Shown one piece after another: positions 7,092-15,693 of a DNA stretch of 40,199 bases. Position 1 is the stretch's first letter, and the number at the start of each line of letters is the position of its first letter. The stretch is from CAZVKN01 sp964627035 (GTDB taxonomy: Bacteria; Electryoneota; AABM5-125-24; Hatepunaeales; Hatepunaeaceae), in contig CAZVKN010000026.1 of NCBI GenBank assembly GCA_964627035.1, positions 1-40,199 of the forward strand, given 5' to 3'. The position numbers were made by a program, and so were the translations under genes. The notes under the pieces were generated by a model. That model was not told where the DNA came from and ran no database searches. It saw only the letters and a program-made list of their open reading frames with translations.

Positions 7092-8504
7092 TCATCTAAT
7101 TAACATCACTTTAATCGTTTGAGAGTAACTGCCTGATGTTAATCTCGCAAAATAAACTCCATTCGGAACATCATCAGCATTCCAAACAAACGAATAGCGT
7201 CCTGCTGATTGGAGTGCATTTACTGGTGTTGAAATCAGTTTACCATAAATATCATACACACTAACAACGACATCTGATGGAACTAAAAGAGCATACGCTA
7301 CCCTCGTTGACATGTTGAATGGATTGGGATAAGATTGAAATAATTGGAAATTGAATGGAACAGGATTTTTCTCAATGTCCACATCCAACTGATCTAAATC
7401 CCAATACACCCAAGCTGCACCATCCGGTCTGTCTTCTGAATATGACTTTCCAATAATTGCTGTTCGCTCTGTTCCATCTATAGAAACTACCCCACCCCTT
7501 TCAATCTTGTGTCGTTCAATCCATTCAGCATTAACCAGTTCGAAAACATATGAACATTCGGTTGCAGCTACAATTGCCCAACTGCCATCAATAGATACCG
7601 AGGTGCCGTACCTTTCTAAGTTTTCCAGGTTTTCCTCTACATCGCTCGGAATTAGCTGTTGATGCTGTTCCCAGCCATCTTCAGTTCTAACAAAAACATA
7701 TGCCTCCCCAATTAAGCGTCCATCGTAACGCCTTGCTCCGACTACGATATAGTTGCCATCAACTCCAACCGCTCCACCAAAACTGAGTTCATCGTCCTCA
7801 TCAGCTTCAAGTCTGACCTCCCGTATCCATTCGTTGTCTTCCCGCTCAAAGATATACACGCTGCTAAATGTACTGACAACAGCGAAATCCTCTGTTATAT
7901 CCAATCTTTCGCCAAAGTCAATTCCTCGTTCATCATCTTCGTCCGGTAATAATCTCTGTAGCAAAGACCATTGTTCACCATCTCTCGCATAAATAAAAAC
8001 ACAGGATTCATCTTCATCTATTGAACTTATTATTACATAATCTCCTTCAACAGCGACAGCATGACCAAACAATTGAACTGTATCTCTTTCTTCGGGAACC
8101 AAAACTTGTTGAAGAGTCCAATCCTCATCTTCTTGATGGAACACACTTACCTGACCAATGAATCCCATATTGTAAGGTGCACTGACAAAAACAAAATCAC
8201 CACCAATTGAGATTGATGTGCCAAACTTTCCCATCAGAAGCGGATCATCAGTCGTCAATTTTACATCCTCATTCCATTCCTCACCTTCTCTTTGAAATAC
8301 ATAAGCTGCACCAGCATCAACGCTATCCTCATCACTCTCCCAAGCACCGACTATCGCAAATTCACCAGAAATCCCCACAGAATAACCAAATCCGTCAGCG
8401 TCATTCAAATCTTCAGGTGTAATTTCAAGTTCCTCAATTGCAAGAACACCTACACCGCTGCAAACGAGAATAGCCAGTGCTAAAATAAAACTATGCCTAT
8501 ACAT
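7092..8504 (-). CDS. secreted FG-GAP beta-propeller protein with type IX-style sorting domain
   Basis: 470 residues, ATG start with AGGAG 8 bases upstream. There is a signal peptide (FILALAILVCSGVGVLA), followed by about seven repeats of roughly 50 residues with the pattern FG(Y/T)SVSI.G.F.(I/V)VGA..........G.AYVF.R....W....L, the bacterial FG-GAP propeller type. The sorting domain follows: LFQSYPNPFNMSTRVAYAL, VYDIYGKLI, VPNGVYFARLTSG, and a basic end IKVMLIR. It is expected on or beyond the outer membrane, probably as a binding or adhesion scaffold; the ligand is unknown. Its start is 11 bases after the xdhC stop and its end touches the DUF433 gene, so it may be transcribed with the porB-mocA-xdhC run, although the functions look unrelated. 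Confidence 0.85.
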   Translation of the reverse strand: MYRHSFILALAILVCSGVGVLAIEELEITPEDLNDADGFGYSVGISGEFAIVGAWESDEDSVDAGAAYVFQREGEEWNEDVKLTTDDPLLMGKFGTSISIGGDFVFVSAPYNMGFIGQVSVFHQEDEDWTLQQVLVPEERDTVQLFGHAVAVEGDYVIISSIDEDESCVFIYARDGEQWSLLQRLLPDEDDERGIDFGERLDITEDFAVVSTFSSVYIFEREDNEWIREVRLEADEDDELSFGGAVGVDGNYIVVGARRYDGRLIGEAYVFVRTEDGWEQHQQLIPSDVEENLENLERYGTSVSIDGSWAIVAATECSYVFELVNAEWIERHKIERGGVVSIDGTERTAIIGKSYSEDRPDGAAWVYWDLDQLDVDIEKNPVPFNFQLFQSYPNPFNMSTRVAYALLVPSDVVVSVYDIYGKLISTPVNALQSAGRYSFVWNADDVPNGVYFARLTSGSYSQTIKVMLIR

Positions 8505-8515
8505 GACTCATTCTC

Positions 8516-9301
8516 CTATTTTCTATTCCTTTCCCCCACCAACTGCCCAACCACTGACAGCGCAATTTCATTTGGAGTATGCGAACCGATGTCCAGACCA
8601 ATCGGGCAGGTCATGCGTGCAATCTCGTCATTACTGAATCCACCGTTTGTAAGCTGTTTCCTTATCTCAGCAGCTTTGCGTTTGCTGCCGATAACACCGA
8701 GATAACGGTACGGTTTGCGAATCAGCTTGGTCAGCACACGGTAATCTTCATCGTGGCAATAAGTCATCACCGCCAGATAGTCTTCAGAGGTTGACTCACA
8801 CTCTTCTGCCAACTTCTCAGTCTTGCCGATCTTTATTACTGCACGCGGGAAATTGTCGCGGTTCGCCCATTCGGTGCGTCCGTCGTGAACAGTCACTGCA
8901 AATCCTACTTCAGCGGCAAGTCTTGCGACAGCACGCGCAACGTGTCCCGCCCCGAAAAGCAGCAATCTAGATCCGCTGCCCATCGGTTCAATTAGTAGCT
9001 CAACCGAGCCTCCACAGATCATCCCGGTCTGAAGGTGCTCTATGTCGTTCAGATCCAACTCAAACTGATCCGTCTTGCCGGATTGAAGACTGTCAATAGC
9101 CCTCTTCACCGCAATCTGCTCGACCGCAGCACCACCCACCGATCCGACAATATTACTGTGCACATCCACCAGCATCCGAGAGCCTACTTTGCGCGGAGTA
9201 GAACCCTTAGTGCGAATAATGGTCACTATCGCAAACTGTTCACCTTGCTCCAGGCGTCGGGCTGCTTCTATCAATATATCTCTACTACTGTCCAAATTCA
9301 A
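8516..9301 (-). CDS. xdhC: XdhC-family molybdenum-enzyme maturation factor
   Basis: 261 residues. XdhC proteins bind molybdenum cofactor, protect it, and aid its sulfuration and insertion into xanthine dehydrogenase-type enzymes. The N-terminal domain shows FAIVTIIRTKGSTPRKVGSRM and GSVGGAAVE. The Rossmann-like C-terminal domain has LLLFGAGHVARAVARLA and the typical tail LGVIGSKRKA plus CPIGLDIGSHTPNEIALSVV. A TTG start at 9301 is used by this frame, and the gene overlaps the end of the nucleotidyltransferase gene by 17 bases. Together with that gene and the FeS/FAD subunits 2 kb downstream, it points to a molybdenum hydroxylase in this organism. Confidence 0.93.
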   Translation of the reverse strand: MNLDSSRDILIEAARRLEQGEQFAIVTIIRTKGSTPRKVGSRMLVDVHSNIVGSVGGAAVEQIAVKRAIDSLQSGKTDQFELDLNDIEHLQTGMICGGSVELLIEPMGSGSRLLLFGAGHVARAVARLAAEVGFAVTVHDGRTEWANRDNFPRAVIKIGKTEKLAEECESTSEDYLAVMTYCHDEDYRVLTKLIRKPYRYLGVIGSKRKAAEIRKQLTNGGFSNDEIARMTCPIGLDIGSHTPNEIALSVVGQLVGERNRK

Positions 9302-9902
9302 ACCTTGTTAATCCATATTGTATCGCATCTTCGGGTGTGTCTATGTTGTGTAGAACCGCTTCATCATCCACCTCTAACTCGTTCACAATTACACTCGGTA
9401 GCCTCAGGATATTTCTCGCACCATGATCCGCTTGTTGTGATCTCAGCAGATGAAACGTACCTCTCCCCCACCATGTCGGATGCCCGCGACGACCTTTGTA
9501 AGTCGGGATAATAACTTCATTACGTGATGCAGATTTCCTCAATCCATACAGTACATCCGCTCCAATCAACGGATGATCAACCTGCCATACCAAGACACCG
9601 CCCACATTTTCAGTGACCCAATCCAATCCCAACCGGATCGAGCTGATCATCCCCTCTTCCGGCTTGTCATTCTGAACGTAGTGAAGAATCTCTCCCAGTC
9701 GTTCGCTGCAATTATCTACAAACGGGATAAGTGATATGTCTGAAACTACAACTACTACCTCTCCCCATCCGGATGATCGAAATCGCTCTACCATACTGAT
9801 TAAGACAGGCTTACCGTCAATCGCCATCATCAGCTTCGGATACCCCATCCGAGTTGACAGTCCGGCAGCAAGGATAATCACCGGGTGTAAGTTAGACTTC
9901 AT
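9285..9902 (-). CDS. MocA/MobA-like molybdenum cofactor nucleotidyltransferase, with an in-frame repeat insert
   Basis: 205 residues. The nucleotidyltransferase signature AAGLSTRMGYPK lies at 12-23, followed by VDHP and GRRGHP, which place it with the MocA (MCD-forming cytidylyltransferase) and MobA group; next to xdhC, MocA-like activity is the best guess. Residues 70-80 (GEILHYVQNDK) are encoded by a copy of the dispersed repeat (9665-9694) that also occurs, with two differences in 30 bases, in noncoding DNA at 25009. The insert falls just before PEEGMISSIRLGL, the conserved segment following a variable loop, so activity may be retained. It overlaps porB by 11 bases and xdhC by 17 bases, which indicates one operon. 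Confidence 0.88.
   Translation of the reverse strand: MKSNLHPVIILAAGLSTRMGYPKLMMAIDGKPVLISMVERFRSSGWGEVVVVVSDISLIPFVDNCSERLGEILHYVQNDKPEEGMISSIRLGLDWVTENVGGVLVWQVDHPLIGADVLYGLRKSASRNEVIIPTYKGRRGHPTWWGRGTFHLLRSQQADHGARNILRLPSVIVNELEVDDEAVLHNIDTPEDAIQYGLTRFEFGQ
9665..9694 (-). repeat. dispersed TGTCATTCTGAAC repeat inside a coding gene
   Basis: Thirty bases differ at two positions from 25009-25038 and at three from 38125-38154. It is read in frame within the mocA-like gene and supplies 10-11 residues. Confidence 0.85.
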
Positions 9903-10800
9903 CCTCCATCCGCTTCAGTTTCTTCCAGTATTTAGCTGTCCTCTGCTCGAACTGTGCATGATCGTCATCCTTCCAGTGAGCAAATCGTCGTTGCAAATCG
10001 ACGTACTCTTTGATAGGTTTTACGGGAGGATCAACCGTTATAGTGAACTTTCCGTCACGCATCTCGTACAATGGGAACACTCTTGTTTCAGTCGCTAACC
10101 GACTCAGTTTCACCGAATCAGCCTCCAACGACCGATGCCCCGGTGGACATGCTGAAAATATGTGCAGGAACCGGAATCCCTTAATGCTTTGGGCTGTCTT
10201 GATCTTGCGGGCAAAATCCTCCGGATGTGCAGGGTTGAGCGACGCAATGTACGGAATATCGTGAGCTGTCATCAGCGTTAGTACATCCTTCTTCGGACGC
10301 GATTTCGGGTTGTCACGCGGTGTGGTGGTCGTCCATGCACCTTGCGGAGTCGCCGATGATTGCTGGATGCCGGTGTTCATGTACGCTTCGTTGTCGTAGC
10401 ATACGTACAGCATGTCATCATTGCGTACGGCTGAAGCTGACAGTGATGACAATCCGATGTCGAGCGATCCTCCGTCTCCTGCCCAACCGACAACGACGGT
10501 CTTTTCGTCACCTTTAGCGCGAAATGCTGCGCTGATTCCGGCTGCAGCGGATGCAGTTGCGGCAAATGCTACGTGATGCAACGGTACACCGAGGCTGGAA
10601 AACGGGAACGGTCCGTCAATGACAGCCATGCAGCATGCCGGGATGACGAACACACAGTCCGGAGCGAGCAGCTTGACCGCCATCCTCAGCGCCAGCGCTC
10701 CTCCACATCCGGGACAGGCGAGGTGTCCTGCGGACATCACCTGCTTCGGATCGTCGAGCAGAGCAAAGCCAGTGTCAGTTTTCAATATAGGGTCGGGCAT
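9892..10800 (-). CDS. porB: 2-oxoacid:ferredoxin oxidoreductase beta subunit (PorB-like)
   Basis: 302 residues. The beta subunit holds thiamine diphosphate and a [4Fe-4S] cluster. Visible cluster cysteines are C29 and C32 (CPGCGGAL), then ACC at 56-57, and a late Cys in FSACPPGHRS. The cofactor motif runs VGWAGDGGSLDIGL, followed by the NE-type segment YDNEAYMNTGIQQSS. These enzymes oxidatively decarboxylate pyruvate or related 2-oxoacids and reduce ferredoxin. The alpha (PorA), gamma and delta partners are not upstream, where only about 200 bases of repeats precede an unrelated ABC permease gene, nor downstream, where the mocA-like gene overlaps. The subunit is therefore orphaned here, and its 2-oxoacid cannot be assigned. 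Confidence 0.9.
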   Translation of the reverse strand: MPDPILKTDTGFALLDDPKQVMSAGHLACPGCGGALALRMAVKLLAPDCVFVIPACCMAVIDGPFPFSSLGVPLHHVAFAATASAAAGISAAFRAKGDEKTVVVGWAGDGGSLDIGLSSLSASAVRNDDMLYVCYDNEAYMNTGIQQSSATPQGAWTTTTPRDNPKSRPKKDVLTLMTAHDIPYIASLNPAHPEDFARKIKTAQSIKGFRFLHIFSACPPGHRSLEADSVKLSRLATETRVFPLYEMRDGKFTITVDPPVKPIKEYVDLQRRFAHWKDDDHAQFEQRTAKYWKKLKRMEDEV

Positions 10801-10855
10801 TTATAGTTATCCTAATCTTTTTGCTAAATAGCCGGACACAAATTGTGACCACTTA

Positions 10856-10994
10856 CTACTTTGTTAAGTGTCCGGTAGGGGCTTGATTAATCAATCCCGC
10901 TGTAATAATTATGGGAAGAACGGGCGTGATAAATCTTGCCCCCACTGAACTAATTGGAATTTAACTAACGTAAAAAAATACTTAACAAAGAAGT
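10856..10994. repeat. possible MITE-like element with 15-bp inverted ends
   Basis: ACTACTTTGTTAAGT (10856-10870) and ACTTAACAAAGAAGT (10980-10994) are inverted repeats matching at 14 of 15 positions. Between them are two GC-rich imperfect palindromes, GGGGCTTGATTAATCAATCCC and GGGCGTGATAAATCTTGCCC. A second inverted pair, CCGGACAC (10833-10840) and GTGTCCGG (10869-10876), overlaps the left end. No clear target duplication is visible. It fills the space between the ABC permease gene and porB. Confidence 0.45.
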
Positions 10995-11007
10995 AATAGA
11001 ACTACCC

Positions 11008-11853
11008 CTAATAAAAAGTTTCACGCTCAATTCTCGCCCATTTTCGAGCGAGACGATCACACAATCGGTGAATGAAAAACGCAGCGATTAACCATAGCAT
11101 GGATGTGACCCACAATCGGACTCCAACTGTATCTATCGGTATTTCCAACGCCATTATGGTGTTGGTGCCAAATAGTGCCCACCGCCATAGCTCCGCCCAG
11201 TATGAGATAGGGAGAAGAATTCCGATCCATGAGAACACTCCGGGTAACAGCTTGAGAGGAATTACGGCACCTGAAAACAGGAACAACAGACCGTTCAATC
11301 CCTCAGCCCAGACCCATCCCATCCTGTCCACGAGTAGCATAACACTTGAGAGTATCCATCCGATGGCGATTGTCCCGATCAGACCACCTGTCAGACCGAT
11401 AAAAAAAGCAGCCCATCGGATCCCATCCGGTCTGAACGGGACGTTGAGCAGAAAGCGTCCGGCAATCAGCGTGACAACCACTCCAACCGTTCCGATCAGC
11501 AGCTTGACCATGATCCTGCCGAAAATCTGCACCGGAAAAGGGACAGGTGCAATGTAGATGTATCGCAGTACTCGATAATGCTCACGGTCTTCCACCACTG
11601 CAAAACCGGCTCCCTGCAAGATCAGGCGGACATACATGAAAACAGCGGCACCGGTCAGGAAGAATGACAGAAATCGAAGATCGGTCGAATCACCGAGCAC
11701 AACCATATACATAAATACGAGCATCAATACACCAGCCACAGGCGCGGCAAGCGCAATAATGAGGTACACTAACGGCGGCACCCAATTGCCCTCCATGTCC
11801 CAACCGAGACGGGCATTCGCCTTGAAAGCCTGTATTATTCTAATCGCTGTCAT
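11008..11853 (-). CDS. ABC-2 type transporter permease
   Basis: 281 residues with about six membrane segments: around 28-52, 60-80, 105-128, 143-172, 183-205 and 243-262. The ABC-2 hallmarks are a long first loop, the EDREHYRVLRYIYIAPVP amphipathic stretch typical of the coupling region, and GLLFLFSGAVIPLKLLP. Such permeases export drugs, polysaccharides or lipids, or are part of multi-component exporters. No ATPase partner gene is in this window, so the complex must be completed from elsewhere, and the substrate is unknown. A basic C-terminus (RLARKWARIERETFY) faces the cytoplasm. Repeats separate it from the upstream M16 gene. Confidence 0.82.
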   Translation of the reverse strand: MTAIRIIQAFKANARLGWDMEGNWVPPLVYLIIALAAPVAGVLMLVFMYMVVLGDSTDLRFLSFFLTGAAVFMYVRLILQGAGFAVVEDREHYRVLRYIYIAPVPFPVQIFGRIMVKLLIGTVGVVVTLIAGRFLLNVPFRPDGIRWAAFFIGLTGGLIGTIAIGWILSSVMLLVDRMGWVWAEGLNGLLFLFSGAVIPLKLLPGVFSWIGILLPISYWAELWRWALFGTNTIMALEIPIDTVGVRLWVTSMLWLIAAFFIHRLCDRLARKWARIERETFY

Positions 11854-11942
11854 ATTAATATGATTGTTGCATTACTAAGTGCAATAAAGAGTGAACACCG
11901 TCATTCCGGACTTGACAGTCTGTCCGAGAATAGGTATATCCG

Positions 11943-12018
11943 CTGTCAACCCGCCGCGGTTGACAGTTTAACTTGTGGAATATCAACTAGAAGGCTGTCT
12001 GGTGCGCGACCTGACAGC
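11943..12018. repeat. pair of hairpin repeats downstream of the M16 gene
   Basis: CTGTCAAC (11943-11950)/GTTGACAG (11959-11966) and GCTGTC (11994-11999)/GACAGC (12013-12018) form two hairpins, 15 bases before the M16 stop in plus-strand order. The neighbouring TCATTCCGGACTTGACAG at 11900 resembles the TCATTCCGG repeat ends seen elsewhere. Confidence 0.5.
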
Positions 12019-12033
12019 AGATTACTCACATTC

Positions 12034-14658
12034 TTACTGCACAACCACCACAGACATACGTTCCGGCTGAAGATATTTTACAATTACTGCTTCAACATGA
12101 TCTGGAGTCACCTTCGGCAGAGCTTTAGTCAATTTATTACCGGAGTCAGGATCATCCCAATAAAACTGCCCCGCACACATAGAAAAAGCTTGCCCTATGC
12201 GTGACATCGAGCGCATCATCAACCTGCCGGAAATCGCATTGGCAATTGTTTCGACTTCTTCCGAGCTAAACTTGTGGTTCAACGCCTCTTCAATAATATC
12301 ATTAGTCAACTGCTCAACTCTATTTAGATTCTCCCCGCGAGTTGCCGTTGACAGCGTCCATAGCCCCCACAACCGGTCATCCTGTTTCCTCATAGAGATC
12401 TTGCTTCCAAGTGAATATGCCAAGCCATGTTTTTCGCGGATGATCATCCCCATCTGATTGCTCAGGTATGAATTGGCGATTATTAATGCTGCGCGGTCTG
12501 CAGATTCAATCGGCATTATCACTTTTCCTAACACAACAGCACCTTGCGACCTGCCAAGCAGAACAGTGTCACGAACAGTCTCACGTTCATCACTGATAGG
12601 AGAGACCTCCAACTTTGTTGGGATCTGATCTTTCGACCAGGAAAACTCTTTTGTCTTGAACTCATTTTTAAGCAGATTGGATACCTCAGCAGTTGGAATA
12701 GGACTTGACACTGCGATTATCAAATTCTTAGCTGCGAAATAGTCTTCTCGGAATTTCTTCAAACCTCTTAGATCAACTACCGAGACATCACCATAAACCG
12801 ATTTGGTGAACATCTGTCCCGGTACAAGTAGCTCCTGAAGCCTGTTCAATCCTACTGTTGACGGTCGTTTACCACCTGATTGTCCGGCAACAGCTGAAGA
12901 TTGTCTCGTTGTAGCGAGTGCTGATTCATCACTCGGAATCGCTGACATTAACTCAGCTATTAGTGACACACCCTCCCGCCATCTGTCCGGCAACATCTCG
13001 AAACGAATAAAAGAGAATTCCGGTGACGTATAGTAGTTGTCATACGGAATGCGGCTGTCATCGGCAACTTTAATGGTCGCTGCTAATTCATCGAGCCGCT
13101 CCGACAAATTGAGTTCACCTGAACTCCGTTCTACAATGATTCGATGCAAAAGATCTGCAGCACCCGGCAGATCACTTTGTTCTTCAAGCAAACGCCGATT
13201 CTTCACTAAAACGTGCATTGCAAATACTCTTGCTGAAGGATCATGACGGACTATTATCTCAGGTGTACCTTCGATTATTTCAATGCTGCTTCCCGCAACT
13301 TCACCGGAGAAGACACCTTTTATAGATGGTTTGGTCACCATAGTGAACCGATGCGAGCCGATTAACCATTGATTCGCAGCCTGCTTGACATCTTCCGGTG
13401 TCAGTTCACCCAGTCTCTGACCCCACGTTTCATATTCATCCCAAGACACCAATGCCCAATATGAGGAGTACATTATTCCATAATAATGTAATCGCTCCGA
13501 ATTGAAAACCCTGTCAGCAAGATAACCGCGTGCTATCAATTTGATGTCATTTCGGTCAGGAGGATTGGTGATAATGTTTTTAATAATACGACCAACAACT
13601 TTTACTGCGTCTTCAGGTTTTATCGTGTTATCAGTCAATTCTAAATATATCTCAAACACCGCAAGATCAGGATCGAGAGTCATTCCACAATAACCACTAA
13701 TACCATCCGGCAACTCAGATTCCAACCTGCGATTGAGAACTGATTGGAGCATTACAATCGAAACATAGTCCTTTTCACCCGGTTTGGGAGCATCATAAGC
13801 AATTGTGAGAGTGCGGCTCTTTGATCCTCCCGATCCACCATGACCCATCCTCGGCATACCGTGCATCATTCCTGCGCTCGGTTCGTCTGACGGAATAGTA
13901 CGCGCAACTATACCGAGATCGTCCAACAGCTCGTAGTCAGGCTTTTCGATCTGCCGTCGAGGCGCCATCTCCACAGGTCGGTAGATTGACATTCTATCCT
14001 GAAGCAGTGGCAGCAGCGTATCCGCAGAGAAATCTCCTGTGACGAACAGCAGCATGTTATTCGGAACATACCTTGCATGATAGAAATCGAGCACATCTTC
14101 ACGTTTGAGTCGTTCAATACTCTCAACCGTCCCAAGTACCGCTCTTGAAAGGGGAGAACCCTCGAAGAGGGCTTCTCTGAAAGGTCGCTGTTTGTCGGGA
14201 CCACGCGATGCAGACCTGGCAATCTCCTCAATTACAATTCCTCTTTCCTTTTCAAATTTCCCGACAGGTAGAGTCGAGCTGAACACCATGTCAGCCATTA
14301 TATCAAGACCGGTAAGGAATTTATCACGCGCTGTTAGTAACATGAAATCGGTGAAATGTGATCCGGTATGCGCATTGTGATATGCCCCGATTCGGTCAAA
14401 CTGCTCGTATATCTCATCCTGAGTTCTTGATGCAGTGCCGTTGAACAGCAGATGTTCAAGGAAATGCGCCGATCCCCATGTCTGCCAAGTTTCATCGCGC
14501 GAACCGACCTTAATAATAATGTTTGCTGCAATCATCGGAACGGAATGATTTTCAACAAGGACAATGTCCATACCGTTGTCAAGACGACCGACATAGCTGT
14601 TGTCAGCAGCATAAGAAAGAATCGGAACAATAAAAAGAATTAGGAGGAATTGTTTCAT
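12034..14658 (-). CDS. exported M16 (insulinase/pitrilysin) family zinc peptidase
   Basis: 874 residues. A signal peptide (FLLILFIVPILSYA) sends it to the periplasm. The inverted zinc motif H65-F-L-E68-H69 with the second glutamate in GIVIEEIA (E144/E145), about 76 residues on, matches active M16 enzymes. A catalytic half (to about 450) and a second, motif-less half give the two-lobed single-chain form. Residues 263-275 are an unusual Met/His/Gly-rich loop (GMMHGMPRMGHGG) lying near the junction of the first subdomains. The protease probably degrades or processes peptides in the periplasm. It starts 15 bases after the K+ channel stop, so those genes are likely co-transcribed. Confidence 0.92.
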   Translation of the reverse strand: MKQFLLILFIVPILSYAADNSYVGRLDNGMDIVLVENHSVPMIAANIIIKVGSRDETWQTWGSAHFLEHLLFNGTASRTQDEIYEQFDRIGAYHNAHTGSHFTDFMLLTARDKFLTGLDIMADMVFSSTLPVGKFEKERGIVIEEIARSASRGPDKQRPFREALFEGSPLSRAVLGTVESIERLKREDVLDFYHARYVPNNMLLFVTGDFSADTLLPLLQDRMSIYRPVEMAPRRQIEKPDYELLDDLGIVARTIPSDEPSAGMMHGMPRMGHGGSGGSKSRTLTIAYDAPKPGEKDYVSIVMLQSVLNRRLESELPDGISGYCGMTLDPDLAVFEIYLELTDNTIKPEDAVKVVGRIIKNIITNPPDRNDIKLIARGYLADRVFNSERLHYYGIMYSSYWALVSWDEYETWGQRLGELTPEDVKQAANQWLIGSHRFTMVTKPSIKGVFSGEVAGSSIEIIEGTPEIIVRHDPSARVFAMHVLVKNRRLLEEQSDLPGAADLLHRIIVERSSGELNLSERLDELAATIKVADDSRIPYDNYYTSPEFSFIRFEMLPDRWREGVSLIAELMSAIPSDESALATTRQSSAVAGQSGGKRPSTVGLNRLQELLVPGQMFTKSVYGDVSVVDLRGLKKFREDYFAAKNLIIAVSSPIPTAEVSNLLKNEFKTKEFSWSKDQIPTKLEVSPISDERETVRDTVLLGRSQGAVVLGKVIMPIESADRAALIIANSYLSNQMGMIIREKHGLAYSLGSKISMRKQDDRLWGLWTLSTATRGENLNRVEQLTNDIIEEALNHKFSSEEVETIANAISGRLMMRSMSRIGQAFSMCAGQFYWDDPDSGNKLTKALPKVTPDHVEAVIVKYLQPERMSVVVVQ

Positions 14659-14673
14659 ATTTATCTCTAATAT

Positions 14674-15693
14674 CTAATTGTTTCCATTAGCCAATTGGAG
14701 CAGTTTTTCCAACATCTCATCACTCCCCAGCGCAATCAGCACATTACCGACTTCCATTTTGTAGTCCGGATCCGGTACAATCTCTTGGCTGCCGTCTTTG
14801 CGTCGGATGGACATAATGGATGCGCCGTTGGTACGGTGGCGGATGTTGGACTCTTTGAGGGTCTGACCAGCTATTTCACTGTTCGATGAAACTTTGACCG
14901 TAGCGAGCCGGAGGTTGACCTCATTACGGTGCATGACCAGATCAAGGAACTCTACGATAGCCGGTTGTTTCAGCGATTCTGCGATTCGACGACCTCCAAT
15001 CTGACTCGGAAATATTACCTTGTTCACTCCGACACGACTCAAACGACGCACTCCACCCGAATCGTCCGCACGTGCGCTGATGATAATGTCCGGTTTCAAG
15101 TCCTTTGCAGTCAGTGCGATCAGCACGTTGTCAGCGAGGTTCTGAGTGGCGATCATGATACCTTTGGCTTTATCTATACCGGCTTTCATAAGAATAGACT
15201 CGCTCGTGCCGTCACCGATGAATGAATAGAAACCTCGCGAATTGGCTTCCTCTGCCTTCGCTTCATCCTGCTCAATTACCACCAGTTGACTGTCCTTACC
15301 CCACCATCGAGCTGCTTCACGCCCAACCGATCCATATCCGACCAAAATCGCATGATCTTTCAGTTTGTCAATCTTCTTTTCCAAATTTCGTCCTCTCATG
15401 ATGTTGAGAATTTCACCTTCAATCAGAAATGCACTGATCGTGCCGATTGCATAACCTCCGGTTCCGAGTGTCAGCATGATAATCACCAGCGTAAGAATCC
15501 GACCGCCGGTATCCATCGGTGCCACTTCGCCAAAACCGACTGTACTCATGGTAATTATAGTCATCCACAGCGCATCAAGGAAATCCCACTTTTCAAGCAG
15601 AACGTATCCCCACGTTCCGAGAATCAACAGAGCGATCATCACACCCAATGCAACAATTACACGGTGAATTCGCTCCTGCATCTCAATTATCAT
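14674..15693 (-). CDS. potassium channel with cytosolic RCK (TrkA-N/TrkA-C) domain
   Basis: 339 residues. Two membrane helices (about 11-32 and 65-92) flank a pore loop with the selectivity filter TVGFG at 51-55. A Rossmann RCK_N domain begins at the AILVGYGSVGREAARWW segment (about 115-131), followed by the acidic turn VVIEQDE, and an RCK_C domain covers the last 90 residues (TLKESNIRHRTNGASIMSI). This is the MthK/Kch-like ligand-gated channel architecture at usual length. Gating by nucleotide or Ca2+ is family knowledge and is not visible here. The start overlaps the end of the pcm gene by 11 bases, so translation is coupled. Confidence 0.93.
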   Translation of the reverse strand: MIIEMQERIHRVIVALGVMIALLILGTWGYVLLEKWDFLDALWMTIITMSTVGFGEVAPMDTGGRILTLVIIMLTLGTGGYAIGTISAFLIEGEILNIMRGRNLEKKIDKLKDHAILVGYGSVGREAARWWGKDSQLVVIEQDEAKAEEANSRGFYSFIGDGTSESILMKAGIDKAKGIMIATQNLADNVLIALTAKDLKPDIIISARADDSGGVRRLSRVGVNKVIFPSQIGGRRIAESLKQPAIVEFLDLVMHRNEVNLRLATVKVSSNSEIAGQTLKESNIRHRTNGASIMSIRRKDGSQEIVPDPDYKMEVGNVLIALGSDEMLEKLLQLANGNN

